From: CAZGNZ01 sp964527215
Lineage (GTDB): Bacteria; Fidelibacterota; Marinisomatia; SCGC-AAA003-L08; JACNLC01
Reading direction: 5' to 3'
Assembly: GCA_964527215.1 (NCBI GenBank)
Contig: CAZGNZ010000020.1
Coordinates: 1 to 64,000 of the forward strand
DNA: 64,000 bases
Under the pieces are notes generated by a model. The model was not told where the DNA came from, ran no database searches, and saw nothing but the letters and a program-made list of their open reading frames with translations. Each line of letters starts with the position of its first letter. The stretch's first letter is position 1. The translations under genes and the position numbers were made by a program. Shown here piece by piece: positions 19,326 to 28,917 of the stretch.

Positions 19326-19793
19326 ATGAAACATGATACAAACGGTCATCGCGGTTCCGTGTCACTCCGTAAAATAACTGCTGATACGGTCCGGGAGATT
19401 TGTGCCTTATCCGTGGCTGATAACCAGAATAAATTTGTGGCTTCCAATGCGGTTTCAATCGCTGAGGCTTATTTTACGGATTCTGCCTGGTTTCGGGCGG
19501 TTTATCTTGAAAATCATGCTGTTGGATTTGCGATGCTGGATATCCAGCCGCAAAAATCTGAATTTTTTCTTTGGCGCTTGATGATAGATCATCGGTATCA
19601 GCGGCAGGGAATCGGAAAATCAGCCCTGCAGCTGATCACGGATTTTCTGCGGAACCAGTATCCAGCCGCCCATGAACTGCTGACCAGCTGTGTACAGGAG
19701 CCTGGAGGACCTCAGCCGTTTTATGAAAATTTTGGATTTCACCTCACGGGAAAGGTTTATGATGATGAGGCTGAAATGTGCCTGTCTCTGTGA
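19326..19793 (+). CDS. GNAT-family N-acetyltransferase
   Basis: 155-residue acetyl-CoA-dependent N-acetyltransferase. The acetyl-CoA pyrophosphate loop is QRQGIG at 92-97, preceded by the typical strand FLWRLMIDHRY and followed by a helix. The end has the usual FYENFGF (about 132-138). The N-terminal LRKIT...NQNKFVASNAVSIAEAYF pattern resembles the polyamine-acetylating BltD/PaiA subgroup, so spermidine or a related amine is a possible substrate; that is inference. No strong ribosome-binding site precedes the ATG. The gene stands alone, about 280 bp ahead of a large sensor kinase. Confidence 0.88.
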   Translation: MKHDTNGHRGSVSLRKITADTVREICALSVADNQNKFVASNAVSIAEAYFTDSAWFRAVYLENHAVGFAMLDIQPQKSEFFLWRLMIDHRYQRQGIGKSALQLITDFLRNQYPAAHELLTSCVQEPGGPQPFYENFGFHLTGKVYDDEAEMCLSL

Positions 19794-20076
19794 AAACACT
19801 GCTTATTGAATTCGATTCTGAAAAAAGCTTGAAAAATGCTTAAATACAAATAGGTTTGCTTATGTTGGACAACGATTCTGATCTGTTCTGCTGTGATACA
19901 ACCGACAAGCGTTCTCAATGTGCTTCCGGGATGCTTTTACTCGTTTTCTTTTATCGCTTTCAGAATGCACCTTTTTCAGCTGTACTGCTCTTACCAGAGG
20001 TTTTTGAAAATTGCAGTCCTGATGCAATCTCGGTTTTAATCGCTGATTCACCTATAAAACCGGAGCAAACAGAAAG

Positions 20077-23000
20077 ATGAGTTATCAGGTGAAAAAAACC
20101 ATTCTGCTGGTGGAAGACGAAGTGATCATTGCGATGAATCAGTCCAGGACAATCGAAAATTTCGGATATCGGGTTGTGACCGCCCATAGCAGCGGTGAAT
20201 TTTGGAATGTTTTAAATGACAATCCGGAAATCTGTTTGATTTTGATGGATATTGATCTGGGGCCGGGATCGGATGGTACTGAGTTGGCGCAGGAAGTCCT
20301 GAAGCGTCACAATATTCCCATTGTATTTCTGACCTCCCATGCTGAGCAGAAAATGGTGGACAGGGTCAGAGGAATCACTCGGTATGGTTACGTGATAAAA
20401 AATTCAGGGGATTTCGTGCTGCAGTCCTCTATAGAAATGGCTTTCGATCTATTTGATGCCCACCAGAAAACACTGAGAAGCGAGTTTAAATTCAGAGCAA
20501 TGTTTGAGCAGGCGGCAATCGGTGTCATCATTTCAGATCTTTCCGGTGAGATCATGGATGTAAACGAGTGTTTCTGCAGGATGACAGGTTTCATTGAAAA
20601 CGACCTGCTGCACAAACACATGCATGACATCAGCTGTCCAGATGAATTGATACATGAATATGAAATGGTAAAAAAATGTTTATCCGGAGAGATAAATACT
20701 TTTAAAACAAACAAACGTTTCATCTGCAGCAGCGGTGAATTCATCTGGACAACGTTTGCAGCATCACTCGTCAGAAATGAACTGAATGAACCGGAATACT
20801 TCCTTGGGGTTGTTGAGAATATTTCCGATCACAAGACAGCATTGGCTGAGATTCACAGACAGCGCAGCATGTCACAGATGTATCTTGATTTGGCTGCAAC
20901 CGTCATTGTTGCCGTCGATAATCAGGGATGCATTACGATGGTGAATCCGGCGGCCTGTCAGATTCTTGGTTACCGGGAGGATGAACTCCTGTATAAAAAC
21001 TGGTTTGATACATGCCTGCCGGAGTCCGTGCGGCCTGAACTAATGAAAGATTTTTTCCGCCTTATGCAGGGGGACGTTTCCCTCATCAAATATTATGAGA
21101 AACCGGTTCTGTCAAAAACGGGAAACGAACGGTTGATACGCTGGCACAATGCCGTTTTAACTGATCCGGACGGGAATGTTACCGGCGTAATCAGCTCCGG
21201 TGAGGATATCACAGATCGCCGCAAGCTGGAAGATGAACTGAAAACACAGAATTGTTATTATAAATCCATTTATGAAAACAGTGAAATCAGTATTTTTATC
21301 GTCAATGTCACCGAGGACGGCCGTTATGTGTACGAAGGGATTAATCCTACCCATGAAAAACTGATGGGGATTTCTAACAAGGATGTCGCTGGACAGACCC
21401 CTGATTTTCTGGGAAAATGGCTGGGTAAGAAAACTGTCAAGTACATCATCGCATTGTATGATGAATGTGTAAATACGGAGCGCACTCAGAAATCTGAATT
21501 TCAAATAAAATCCGGTCCGGCCGCCGGTTGGTGGTTTTCAACGCTCATCCCACTAAAAAATGAGAACGGAAGGGTTTTTCGCCTGATTGGCAGTTCAATA
21601 ATTATTGATAAATTCAAGGAAGCTGAAACTAAGCTTCGTGCAAGTGAGCATCGCTTCCGGACCCTGTATGAGCAGGCAGGAATTGGAATTGGATATTTTT
21701 CTCTTGAGGGCGAAGTACTTTATCTCAATCGAAAAGCTGCAAAACACATGGGCGGTCGGCCTGCAGAATTCATCGGCACAAACATCGGTGACCATGAGCC
21801 GGAGACACTGGGGAATGAGTATCTTCGAAGAATCAAAGAAGCCGGTGATCTTGGCAAAACCATTGAATATGAAGACTGTATTGCCCTTCCCTCAGGCTCT
21901 GGATGGTTGTTGAATAAATTTACCAGTATTCGGGATGAGGAGGGTGCTGTTCAGGGTGTACAGGTAATTTCAGAAGATATTACGAAAATGAAGGAGACAG
22001 AACTTGCTCTGATTGACAGCGAGACCAAATACCGGTCCCTGTTCGAAAATATCAATCAGGCTTTGGCGCTCCATGAAATAATTACGGATGCGGATGGGAA
22101 TCCGGTTGATTTTATATATCTGGATGTGAATCCGATGTTTGAAAAAACCACAAAACTGAAGAAATCGGAACTCCTTGGCCGTCGTGTTTCTGAGGTTTTT
22201 CCGGCATTTGAAAAAGAATGGATCAATCTGTGCGGCAGGGTTGCCCTGACAGGTAAGTCGGAATTTGTGGTGGGGTTTTCAAAATTTCAGAGTAATTATT
22301 GGGAAGTATCTGCCTATTCACCCAAAAGGGGTCAGTTTGCCGTAACCCTCGCGGATAAAACCAAGAGGATACATACTGAGCAGGAACTGAAGAAAAGCAA
22401 GGAAGTGGCTGAACGGTATCTCAATATCGCGGCAGAAATCATCATCACACTGGATCCAACCGGTACCATAACAATGCTGAATGACAAGGGTCATCAATTT
22501 CTGGGATACTTTCCGGGTGAACTGGTTGGGAAAAACTGGTTTGAACAGTGTATTCCGGATAGTGATCAAACTGAAATTCGGAATGTGTTCACTCAAATGA
22601 CGCAAGGCAATCTGGAAAATGCGGAGTCCTATGACAATCAGGTCATCACTCATACAGGGGAGTTAAAAACCGTATCTTGGTACAATACGCGGCTTTTTGA
22701 TGAAAAAGGGGAGATCAGCGGTCTGCTATGCTCCGGTCTGGATATTACTGACAAGATAGAGGCGGACAAACAGATTAGAAAGCTTCTGAAGGAGAAAGAA
22801 CTGATTCTGAAGGAAGTGCACCATCGGATGAAAAACAACCTGAATAATACAATGAGCATTCTGAATCTGCAAATGCACCGTATGGGAGAAGGCCCGGCAG
22901 CGGAAGCGCTGAGGGATGCCGGAGGCAGACTGCGATCCATGAGTATTCTTTATGAAAAATTCATATACAGCGACGATTATCAAACACTGCCGGCGTCGGT

Positions 23001-23412
23001 TTACCTGGACAGCCTTATTGATGAGATCAGTACTCAGTTTGGGGTGAACCGCAAAAGAACGGTTCAAAAAAATATTGACGAGTTTATTCTGGATATGAAA
23101 ACCTGGTCGGTGTTAGGAATTGCCGTAAATGAATTGGTTACGAATGCATTTAAATATGCTCTTAACAATGCAAAGGAAGGGAAAATTCAGATAACGGCCG
23201 AAGCATGCGGCAGTCAGATCAGAGTGGCGGTGCATGACAGCGGACCCGGCCTGCCTGAGGCTGTACTGAGCGGCAGTGAAAGCGGACTCGGATTGGATCT
23301 GGTAAACATGTTGGTCAACCAGCTTAATGGATCATTTCATCGTGAGAACGACAACGGAGCCTGCCTCGAAATTGTATTTACCAATCCAGCCATCATTAAA
23401 AACAAAGCTTAA
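20077..23412 (+). CDS. Receiver-PAS6-HisKA_2 sensor histidine kinase
   Basis: 1111-residue cytosolic sensor kinase without membrane segments. An N-terminal receiver domain (8-125, phospho-acceptor D58 in LILMDIDLG) is followed by six PAS domains (about 138-255, 268-390, 392-515, 523-645, 650-770, 780-900). Several end in the PAC motif DITxxK/R. The transmitter is HisKA_2-type (EVHHRMKNNLNNTMSILNLQ, phosphoryl histidine H915 or H916) with an HATPase that has N-box NELVTNAFKYA and G-box SGLGLDLV. A receiver at the N-terminus implies input from another kinase, so this protein may integrate phosphorylation and ligand signals. No output regulator lies next to it. The start is the first ATG; its ribosome-binding site is poor (AGAAAG). 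Confidence 0.95.
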   Translation: MSYQVKKTILLVEDEVIIAMNQSRTIENFGYRVVTAHSSGEFWNVLNDNPEICLILMDIDLGPGSDGTELAQEVLKRHNIPIVFLTSHAEQKMVDRVRGITRYGYVIKNSGDFVLQSSIEMAFDLFDAHQKTLRSEFKFRAMFEQAAIGVIISDLSGEIMDVNECFCRMTGFIENDLLHKHMHDISCPDELIHEYEMVKKCLSGEINTFKTNKRFICSSGEFIWTTFAASLVRNELNEPEYFLGVVENISDHKTALAEIHRQRSMSQMYLDLAATVIVAVDNQGCITMVNPAACQILGYREDELLYKNWFDTCLPESVRPELMKDFFRLMQGDVSLIKYYEKPVLSKTGNERLIRWHNAVLTDPDGNVTGVISSGEDITDRRKLEDELKTQNCYYKSIYENSEISIFIVNVTEDGRYVYEGINPTHEKLMGISNKDVAGQTPDFLGKWLGKKTVKYIIALYDECVNTERTQKSEFQIKSGPAAGWWFSTLIPLKNENGRVFRLIGSSIIIDKFKEAETKLRASEHRFRTLYEQAGIGIGYFSLEGEVLYLNRKAAKHMGGRPAEFIGTNIGDHEPETLGNEYLRRIKEAGDLGKTIEYEDCIALPSGSGWLLNKFTSIRDEEGAVQGVQVISEDITKMKETELALIDSETKYRSLFENINQALALHEIITDADGNPVDFIYLDVNPMFEKTTKLKKSELLGRRVSEVFPAFEKEWINLCGRVALTGKSEFVVGFSKFQSNYWEVSAYSPKRGQFAVTLADKTKRIHTEQELKKSKEVAERYLNIAAEIIITLDPTGTITMLNDKGHQFLGYFPGELVGKNWFEQCIPDSDQTEIRNVFTQMTQGNLENAESYDNQVITHTGELKTVSWYNTRLFDEKGEISGLLCSGLDITDKIEADKQIRKLLKEKELILKEVHHRMKNNLNNTMSILNLQMHRMGEGPAAEALRDAGGRLRSMSILYEKFIYSDDYQTLPASVYLDSLIDEISTQFGVNRKRTVQKNIDEFILDMKTWSVLGIAVNELVTNAFKYALNNAKEGKIQITAEACGSQIRVAVHDSGPGLPEAVLSGSESGLGLDLVNMLVNQLNGSFHRENDNGACLEIVFTNPAIIKNKA

Positions 23413-23570
23413 TACCGGGAGTCTGTTTCTGCAGCGGTCAACATCCGTTGACTGCCCCCAATCCGGGCCTGTATTCAAACGTCCGGTATTGCTGTATCTG
23501 CCGTTATGAATATTCAGTCATTCTGCAGAAATTCCGCTTTTCCCGGTTGTTGATCTGAAAACCATGACGA

Positions 23571-24023
23571 ATGAATAAAGCAGGTGTCAAAAAAGACGGA
23601 CCCAAAACCGACAATTGGCAGGGCCGACCCGGCAAGGGAATTGTTGTGGGATTGGCGGTATTTACCGGATTGCTGCACTTTGCAGTCGGACCTCAGTACC
23701 GCGGACCCTGGCCAGTTTTTGTCAGTGGGTATCTGATCGACATCATGCTGCCCTGCTCCGCCTGTCTGCTGCTGCAGTTTGCTCTCCGTCGGCATTTTCC
23801 TGCGCTTTCTTCCCTGGCCTTTGCAGCAACAGGGGTATTTTTATTTGGCTGCATGGCTGAAACACTGCAGTATTTTCATATAGCATTTATGGGAGAAACA
23901 TTTGATCCATTGGATTATGGAGCCTATGGTCTGGGCGTTCTTACTGCAGTGATGATTGACCGGACCATAATCAGGCGGCTTGAATCCGCCAGTGGGCGGG
24001 TTTTTAATCCGTCTCCTGACTGA
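23571..24023 (+). CDS. VanZ-like small membrane protein
   Basis: 150-residue integral membrane protein with about four hydrophobic segments (about 25-42, 52-70, 78-98, 118-135). The conserved stretch ETLQYF...GETFDPLDYGAYGLGVL is typical of VanZ-like proteins; the biochemical role of most of these is not known. The last 14 or so residues (ASGRVFNPSPD, stop) are encoded by the third copy of a palindromic repeat, so the original C-terminus has been replaced. The same NPSPD ending, in the same frame of the same repeat, is found in the hybrid kinase at 631-4887. A bidirectional terminator follows at 24142. Confidence 0.75.
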   Translation: MNKAGVKKDGPKTDNWQGRPGKGIVVGLAVFTGLLHFAVGPQYRGPWPVFVSGYLIDIMLPCSACLLLQFALRRHFPALSSLAFAATGVFLFGCMAETLQYFHIAFMGETFDPLDYGAYGLGVLTAVMIDRTIIRRLESASGRVFNPSPD

Positions 24024-24094
24024 CGAGTGTAACCGGGTGCATTCCCCGCCGCTTGTTGAAAATCCGCCATTTGGCGCGGCGGCGAAATTCATTA
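23983..24094. repeat. Palindromic REP-like composite repeat, copy C
   Basis: Third copy. It carries both hairpin variants in series (AATCCGCCAGTGGGCGGG, then AATCCGTCTCCTGACTGA), then the common core ending GCGGCGGCGAAATTCATTA. It lacks the distal CCGTCAGCTGACGG palindrome of copies A and B, so it is an internally deleted or alternative form. The left half lies inside the VanZ-like reading frame and provides its stop. Confidence 0.8.
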
Positions 24095-24141
24095 CACCCC
24101 CCCTTCCTGATTCTGTCGGCAGTGTGTAATTATTCATTTTC

Positions 24142-24177
24142 AAAAAAAAATCCCGAGTTAATAACCCGGGATTTTTT
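24142..24177. terminator. Bidirectional intrinsic terminator
   Basis: A-run, stem AAAAAATCCCG / CGGGATTTTTT (24145-24155 with 24167-24177) and T-run on both strands. It serves the VanZ-like gene on the plus strand and, across the MITE, the secreted protein gene on the minus strand. Confidence 0.85.
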
Positions 24178-24195
24178 AAAGAACAGAAGGAAGGA

Positions 24196-24380
24196 TTAGC
24201 CCGGATATTTCATGAGACTTCGCAATGAGATGATGAAAATGTATTGATTCTACAAGGCATATGAAGAAAAATGAGTGAAATCGTACTGGACAGTACGTTG
24301 AGAACATTTTTCGAGTATAACGCTGTAGAATTGAGCAGATCCATCATCGGAATAGATTTCTCATGAAATATTCGGGTTAG
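24196..24380. mobile_element. MITE copy 2 with perfect TTAG target duplication
   Basis: The element runs 24200-24376 (177 bp), with ends CCCGGATATTTCATGAGA and TCTCATGAAATATTCGGG (18-bp inverted repeat, one mismatch). Both flanks read TTAG. The right TTAG contains the TAA stop codon of the secreted protein gene on the minus strand, so insertion was exactly at the stop and left the protein intact. It now separates that gene from its terminator at 24142. Confidence 0.92.
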
Positions 24381-26887
24381 TTCAGTATCTCGCTCACCAT
24401 GGTGACAATATCCAGAATGTCCAGAGTGCCGTCTTCATTCAGATCCCCGGCCCACAGCTGATAGTCATTTGAGGGCATCAGATCAAGAATGATGGATACC
24501 GAGGTGACGATATCCAGGATGTCCATGGTGTTATCCTGATTCAGGTCACCCAATGCCAGTTCAGGATAATACAGAATGGCGGATGAAATATCCATTTGAG
24601 GAACATTTTCATTCAGGCGCACCCGGTTGATGGCAATTTGTGTCGTAGAGGCGTTGAAGTTCTCCTGAACCTCAAACTGAACCAATAGAAACACGCCCTG
24701 TTCTCCGTCAGGATATGCACTGGCCCCGGCGATAACCAGTTCCTCGGGACTGCTGAAATGATTGACCACGAAATCATCGATATTGAGTCCGGGGTCCAGA
24801 CCGGCAAAGGTCAGCTGATCCGGATTGTATTCCAGATTAAACTCAAAAGCATAAATATCTGATCCATTCTCCAGATAAATCGGCAGTTCAATCAGTTCTC
24901 CCGGTGCAATGGGTTGATTTTCGATAGAAAAATCGCCTGCGGCCGGTGGGATCAGTAAGCCGCTTTGAATGGGAAATTCGGTAATGAGCCCCACGCCGTA
25001 CTGCAGAATATAGGATGCGTCCAGTGCAGAGATGGTTTCATCTCCGCTGACTTCGGCATTGATTCCTGCCTGCAGTCCAAATTCCGTTTCGCCTACCACA
25101 TACTGAAGCACCAGACCGGCATCAAAGGCGGTTACAATTCCGTTCACGCTGGCATCTCCATAGTAGGGCATCAGCACATCAACACCGCCGGAATTTACAT
25201 AAATGGAATAATATGTTTCATCAAACTGTACCAGATTGAAATCAATGGGAATATTGGCAGTACTGTCAATTTCTGTGACAATGAGTTCAAGTGTCAGCAG
25301 CTCAAAATCACCGCTGAGGGGAGCACTCCCTGCCATCCAGACCGATACGGGGCAATTGTCCATATTGTATTCGATAATCCAGTTTGCGTCATCCGGTGTC
25401 CCGCCGATTGCAACATCATTGATAACAATACCGGAATCTGGACAGATGATTTCCATCGTCACGGAATGAATGGGCAGAAGGCTGGGGATGGAAATGGCAA
25501 GCGGATATTCCAGGGTGTCACCCGGGACAGCTTCTTCTTCCGCGAATTCCAGGAATATTTGCTGGTATTCACAGGAACCGTCATCAAACAGGGCATCGGG
25601 ATCATAATTGATTGCCATCTGATCAGTACATCCCTGACATGAGAGGTCATCATTTTCAGGGATGTCATCGCAGACTCCGCACAAATCAAAATAGGCGAGA
25701 CCGAAACAAACGCCGGCGCAGTCTTTGTCGGCATTCTGACCGTAGCACACACCGCAGTCATCCAGAGCCCAGTTGAATTCCAGACCGGTCAGTCCCAACA
25801 CGCAGTCTCCGCAGTCGTCAATCACCGCGGTGCCGCCGCAGTCTTCGTTGCAGTCATTGTAGGCACAGGAACCGTCATCCATATTGGCACCGGGATGATA
25901 ATTGCATGCCTCGGGGTCCATGCAGCCGTAGGCCATTTCCAGCCAGCCGCAGCCTGATGGTCCGCCGTATGCACCTATGTCGTTGCGGGCAGTGCCGTAT
26001 GACGGCGGAATGCAGTAGTCTTCATGATCCGAATCGGGACTGCCGGAATCAATGCAGGGGGAGATGCTGGTGAGCGTGAAATCGTCAAAATTGGAAAACA
26101 GGGGGTTATACAGCAAATTGCCGATACCGGCGAATCCGTTCTGTACATTGCTGTAGGTTACCTGGTAATTATACCCGTCAAGCTGTGTCTCGTCATCATT
26201 GTTAAAATACACAATGGAGTTCATGATTGTCAGGTGATACAGACCGCTGTTTTCATCATTGTTGATGGCATATCCCTGGTTGAAAACCAGATTGCTGTTA
26301 TAGATCTCAGCTTCACCATTGTTGTAAATACCGTCCAAACCATTGTTGGCAAGGATGGTATTGTGCATCGAAATTGCACCAAAGTTGTTGATGCCGTAAC
26401 CAACATTGTCTTCAATAATGCAATTCCGGATGACGGCAAAGGCATCGTCGCCAATGTCAATTCCATTGCCCTGGCATTCACGGATTGTGGTGTGCATCAG
26501 GATTATTTCCGGTCCGGTGTTATAGGAAATTCCGGCGTTCCCGGTCTTTTCGATAAGGCAGTAATTCAGAGTTGATTGTAAACCGACATCGAAAAACGTG
26601 ATTCCTGACCAGGTTCCGTTTGGATCTGACGGACCAAATGTAATTGGTGCCTGATATGACCCCTGCGCATGCAGCTGACCGTGCACAAGGAATGTATATT
26701 CCTCATTACCAATAACTTCTACTCCGGGCTCAATAATCAGATCATAAATGGTGAGATCCCCTGTTAGTACGTACGGAGATCCGGCAGCATCCCAGGTTTC
26801 GCCGATAATGACGCCTGAAACCGAGGTCTCTGCAGCAGCAAAAGAGAGCATTGCGAGAAGGCAAAGGATTGTAACGTTTCTTTTCAT
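24377..26887 (-). CDS. Secreted beta-helix protein with cohesin-like and dockerin-like pairs
   Basis: 836-residue exported protein with a signal peptide (1-19, AAA|E) and GAAGAGGT ribosome-binding site. Order: right-handed beta-helix (about 30-300); a cysteine-rich part with GCMDPEACNYHPGANMDDG (about 318) and DDCGDC/DDCGVC motifs to about 430; cohesin-like domain 1 (about 450-570); dockerin-like pair 1 (about 574-640, GDASVNGIVTAFDAG); cohesin-like domain 2 (about 657-770); and dockerin-like pair 2 (about 777-836, GDLNQDNTMDILDI and GDLNEDGTLDILDI). No type IX tail is present. Carrying both partners of the cohesin-dockerin interaction on one chain suggests self-association or assembly with the other dockerin-like proteins nearby; this is inference. 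The stop lies in the target duplication of a MITE. Confidence 0.88.
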   Translation of the reverse strand: MKRNVTILCLLAMLSFAAAETSVSGVIIGETWDAAGSPYVLTGDLTIYDLIIEPGVEVIGNEEYTFLVHGQLHAQGSYQAPITFGPSDPNGTWSGITFFDVGLQSTLNYCLIEKTGNAGISYNTGPEIILMHTTIRECQGNGIDIGDDAFAVIRNCIIEDNVGYGINNFGAISMHNTILANNGLDGIYNNGEAEIYNSNLVFNQGYAINNDENSGLYHLTIMNSIVYFNNDDETQLDGYNYQVTYSNVQNGFAGIGNLLYNPLFSNFDDFTLTSISPCIDSGSPDSDHEDYCIPPSYGTARNDIGAYGGPSGCGWLEMAYGCMDPEACNYHPGANMDDGSCAYNDCNEDCGGTAVIDDCGDCVLGLTGLEFNWALDDCGVCYGQNADKDCAGVCFGLAYFDLCGVCDDIPENDDLSCQGCTDQMAINYDPDALFDDGSCEYQQIFLEFAEEEAVPGDTLEYPLAISIPSLLPIHSVTMEIICPDSGIVINDVAIGGTPDDANWIIEYNMDNCPVSVWMAGSAPLSGDFELLTLELIVTEIDSTANIPIDFNLVQFDETYYSIYVNSGGVDVLMPYYGDASVNGIVTAFDAGLVLQYVVGETEFGLQAGINAEVSGDETISALDASYILQYGVGLITEFPIQSGLLIPPAAGDFSIENQPIAPGELIELPIYLENGSDIYAFEFNLEYNPDQLTFAGLDPGLNIDDFVVNHFSSPEELVIAGASAYPDGEQGVFLLVQFEVQENFNASTTQIAINRVRLNENVPQMDISSAILYYPELALGDLNQDNTMDILDIVTSVSIILDLMPSNDYQLWAGDLNEDGTLDILDIVTMVSEILN

Positions 26888-27114
26888 ATTTACCTCTTCA
26901 ATATGTTATTTGATGGGCATATAATGATGGTTGGCTGAATGCGTGAATGTAATTTATTATGAATAAAGTGTCCTGAAATCTTTTATTTTGTAACTCTATT
27001 TTACGGTTTTAAAACCCGGCATTCACCAATATTCCCTGACAGCCGGTCTGCTGCGGTTCCGGGTCAGTTTCAGATATAAATTGAACAATGATTAAAAGCA
27101 AGGAAAGGTATCCG

Positions 27115-27549
27115 ATGTCAAATTTTGAGGTATTCTGGGAGCATAATAAATACGCAGTGGTTGGTAATTCGGTGCGGAAAGCTTTTCCCCGGCTGACGTA
27201 CGGAAAACTGCGGTCACTGGGCAAAAAAGTATATGCTGTTGATTCGGTATTAAAAGAACATGAGGGTCAGCCCGTATATCAGGAATTATCGGATCTTCCG
27301 GAGAAAATTGAGGCGGTTGTGCTGGAACTGCCTTCGGATGAAACAACCGATTGGATATGTAAAGCCAATGAAGCAGGAATCCGAAATGTATGGATACATC
27401 AGCGTTGTGAAACTCCTGAAGCCATCGCCAAAGCCGAAGAACTGAAGTTGAATCTGTATTATGGAACCTGCGCCGTGATGTATCTGAGCAAGGGGCTGAG
27501 CATTCACACATTCCATCGCTGGCTTTTCAGAAAAATCGGAAAATATTAA
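27115..27549 (+). CDS. CoA-binding domain protein (YccU-like)
   Basis: 144-residue single-domain Rossmann protein of the CoA_binding_2 type. Features are the N-terminal KYAVVGNSV strand-loop, VYAVDSV, a conserved hydrophobic EAVVLELP and the ending GIRNVWIHQ with LYYGTCAVMYL. The frame also opens at ATG 27088, but the ATG at 27115 has an AAGGAAAGG ribosome-binding site about 6 nt upstream and was preferred. These proteins resemble the N-terminal part of succinyl-CoA synthetase alpha; their biological role is largely undefined. The gene is divergent from the secreted protein at 24377-26887, about 230 bp away. Confidence 0.88.
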   Translation: MSNFEVFWEHNKYAVVGNSVRKAFPRLTYGKLRSLGKKVYAVDSVLKEHEGQPVYQELSDLPEKIEAVVLELPSDETTDWICKANEAGIRNVWIHQRCETPEAIAKAEELKLNLYYGTCAVMYLSKGLSIHTFHRWLFRKIGKY

Positions 27550-27822
27550 AACATAGATTTTGAAGATATGCGGCTGGCGGAACTGGGATTTTTGCATCAA
27601 AAAATAAAAAACCTCAAACATGGTTTTCCTGTCGGAATGATTCGGGGCATTTTTTTAGACCGTCATAAGTTATAGGGAAAATAGAAAGCCGCTCCCCTGC
27701 ATTATATATCATTTAAGGAATGGTGACAGTCTTCTCCCGAATGGTTGGGTTCACCTGAACAAGTCAAATACATCCGGGAGATCGGGTAAATTTCCAAAAG
27801 GCCTGACTGATCCGGCAGCCTG

Positions 27823-28917
27823 TCACGGCAGCATGATATTCAGCAGTTCATCGATAGGTTCCAGCGTCTTCTCACTGACCAGTGGAAAATCATTTTTGTA
27901 ATTCCAGTGGGCCCAGGCAACATTATGTTTTTCAAAAATAGAAATCATGTCCCGGTACCAACGCTGTCGAATGGCAATATCTGTGGATGGGAATGCACCC
28001 CACTCACCACAGTAGATCGGAAGGCCGAATTGTTGCGCCACCGATACTGCCTGCATCATATCCCTTTCCATACCTTCCAGATCAAAATAACCGTTATGCC
28101 ATTTCACCACCTCCAGCAGCTCTGGATCCATCGCCGCGTACAATGTTGTATCAATTGACTGACCGGGATATTCCACCGGGCCGTCATATGCGCTGAACGG
28201 ATTCCACCATGCCTTATAATGGGTAAGGGCAAACGGAATATAGTAATGAAAACTGAGAATGATATTGGGATCGTTTTCCGGTACTTTCAAATCCTTGAAT
28301 GTGCCCACCTGCTGCCAGTTGTTGGAACCCATCACAATTACCCGGTGTGGTTCCAGTTTTCGAATTTCAGATATGACCCAGTTGATCAGATTATTCCAGT
28401 CTTCAGGATTATCCGATACGGCTTCATTCAGCGGTTCATAGGCAACTTTGTCCAATGGATATGAATCCAGTTCTGCAGACAGTTTCTGCCAGAACCCAAT
28501 AAAGGTTTCCTGAGCGTCTTTATCCTCCCACAGCTGCCGGTTGTCGGCATCATTAAAATGATGAGACCGCAGAACGTGTAAATCCACTATTACCCTCAAG
28601 TTATGCTTCAAACTCCACTGAATTCCATTATGCAGCAGTTTGAAGGCTTCCGGCTGGGCAATTCCGTCTTCCGACCAGAAGTGCATTTCGTCAATCGGAA
28701 TTCGAACATGGTCAAATCCAAGTGCAGATATGTTGGCAAAATCCTTTTCCGTCATATAGGCTTCCCGTTCCGCACCGCGGATTTCTGTCTGACTCAGCCA
28801 GTGACTGGTATTGACACCTCGGTGAATCTTGAATTGGGCAGCCAGGGCGTCATCGCTTGTACAGCCGTTGGCCAGAAGCAGTACCGCTGCAATCAGCATT
28901 GGATAAATAGATTTCAT
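27823..28917 (-). CDS. Glycoside hydrolase family 5 lipoprotein
   Basis: 364-residue predicted lipoprotein (lipobox LLANGC, C19) with a (beta/alpha)8 fold of GH5 type. Features are RGVNTSHWL near the N-terminus, GFDHVRIPID (about 67-76), VIVDLH (109-114), acid/base E165 in YEPLNE and nucleophile E305 in YCGEWG. HYY (about 224-226) and WAHWNYK near the end also fit. It should hydrolyse a beta-1,4-type glucan or mannan at the cell envelope; specificity cannot be read from sequence. Strong GGAGGAG ribosome-binding site 5 nt before the ATG. No dockerin or binding module is attached, in contrast to neighbouring secreted proteins. It lies alone beside a gene-free, repeat-rich region. Confidence 0.93.
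   Translation of the reverse strand: MKSIYPMLIAAVLLLANGCTSDDALAAQFKIHRGVNTSHWLSQTEIRGAEREAYMTEKDFANISALGFDHVRIPIDEMHFWSEDGIAQPEAFKLLHNGIQWSLKHNLRVIVDLHVLRSHHFNDADNRQLWEDKDAQETFIGFWQKLSAELDSYPLDKVAYEPLNEAVSDNPEDWNNLINWVISEIRKLEPHRVIVMGSNNWQQVGTFKDLKVPENDPNIILSFHYYIPFALTHYKAWWNPFSAYDGPVEYPGQSIDTTLYAAMDPELLEVVKWHNGYFDLEGMERDMMQAVSVAQQFGLPIYCGEWGAFPSTDIAIRQRWYRDMISIFEKHNVAWAHWNYKNDFPLVSEKTLEPIDELLNIMLP

Noticed and set aside
19856..20080. 75-codon frame ending exactly in an ATGA overlap with the large kinase start
   Set aside because: The overlap is suggestive, but it starts at TTG without a ribosome-binding site and the product has no coherent fold features.
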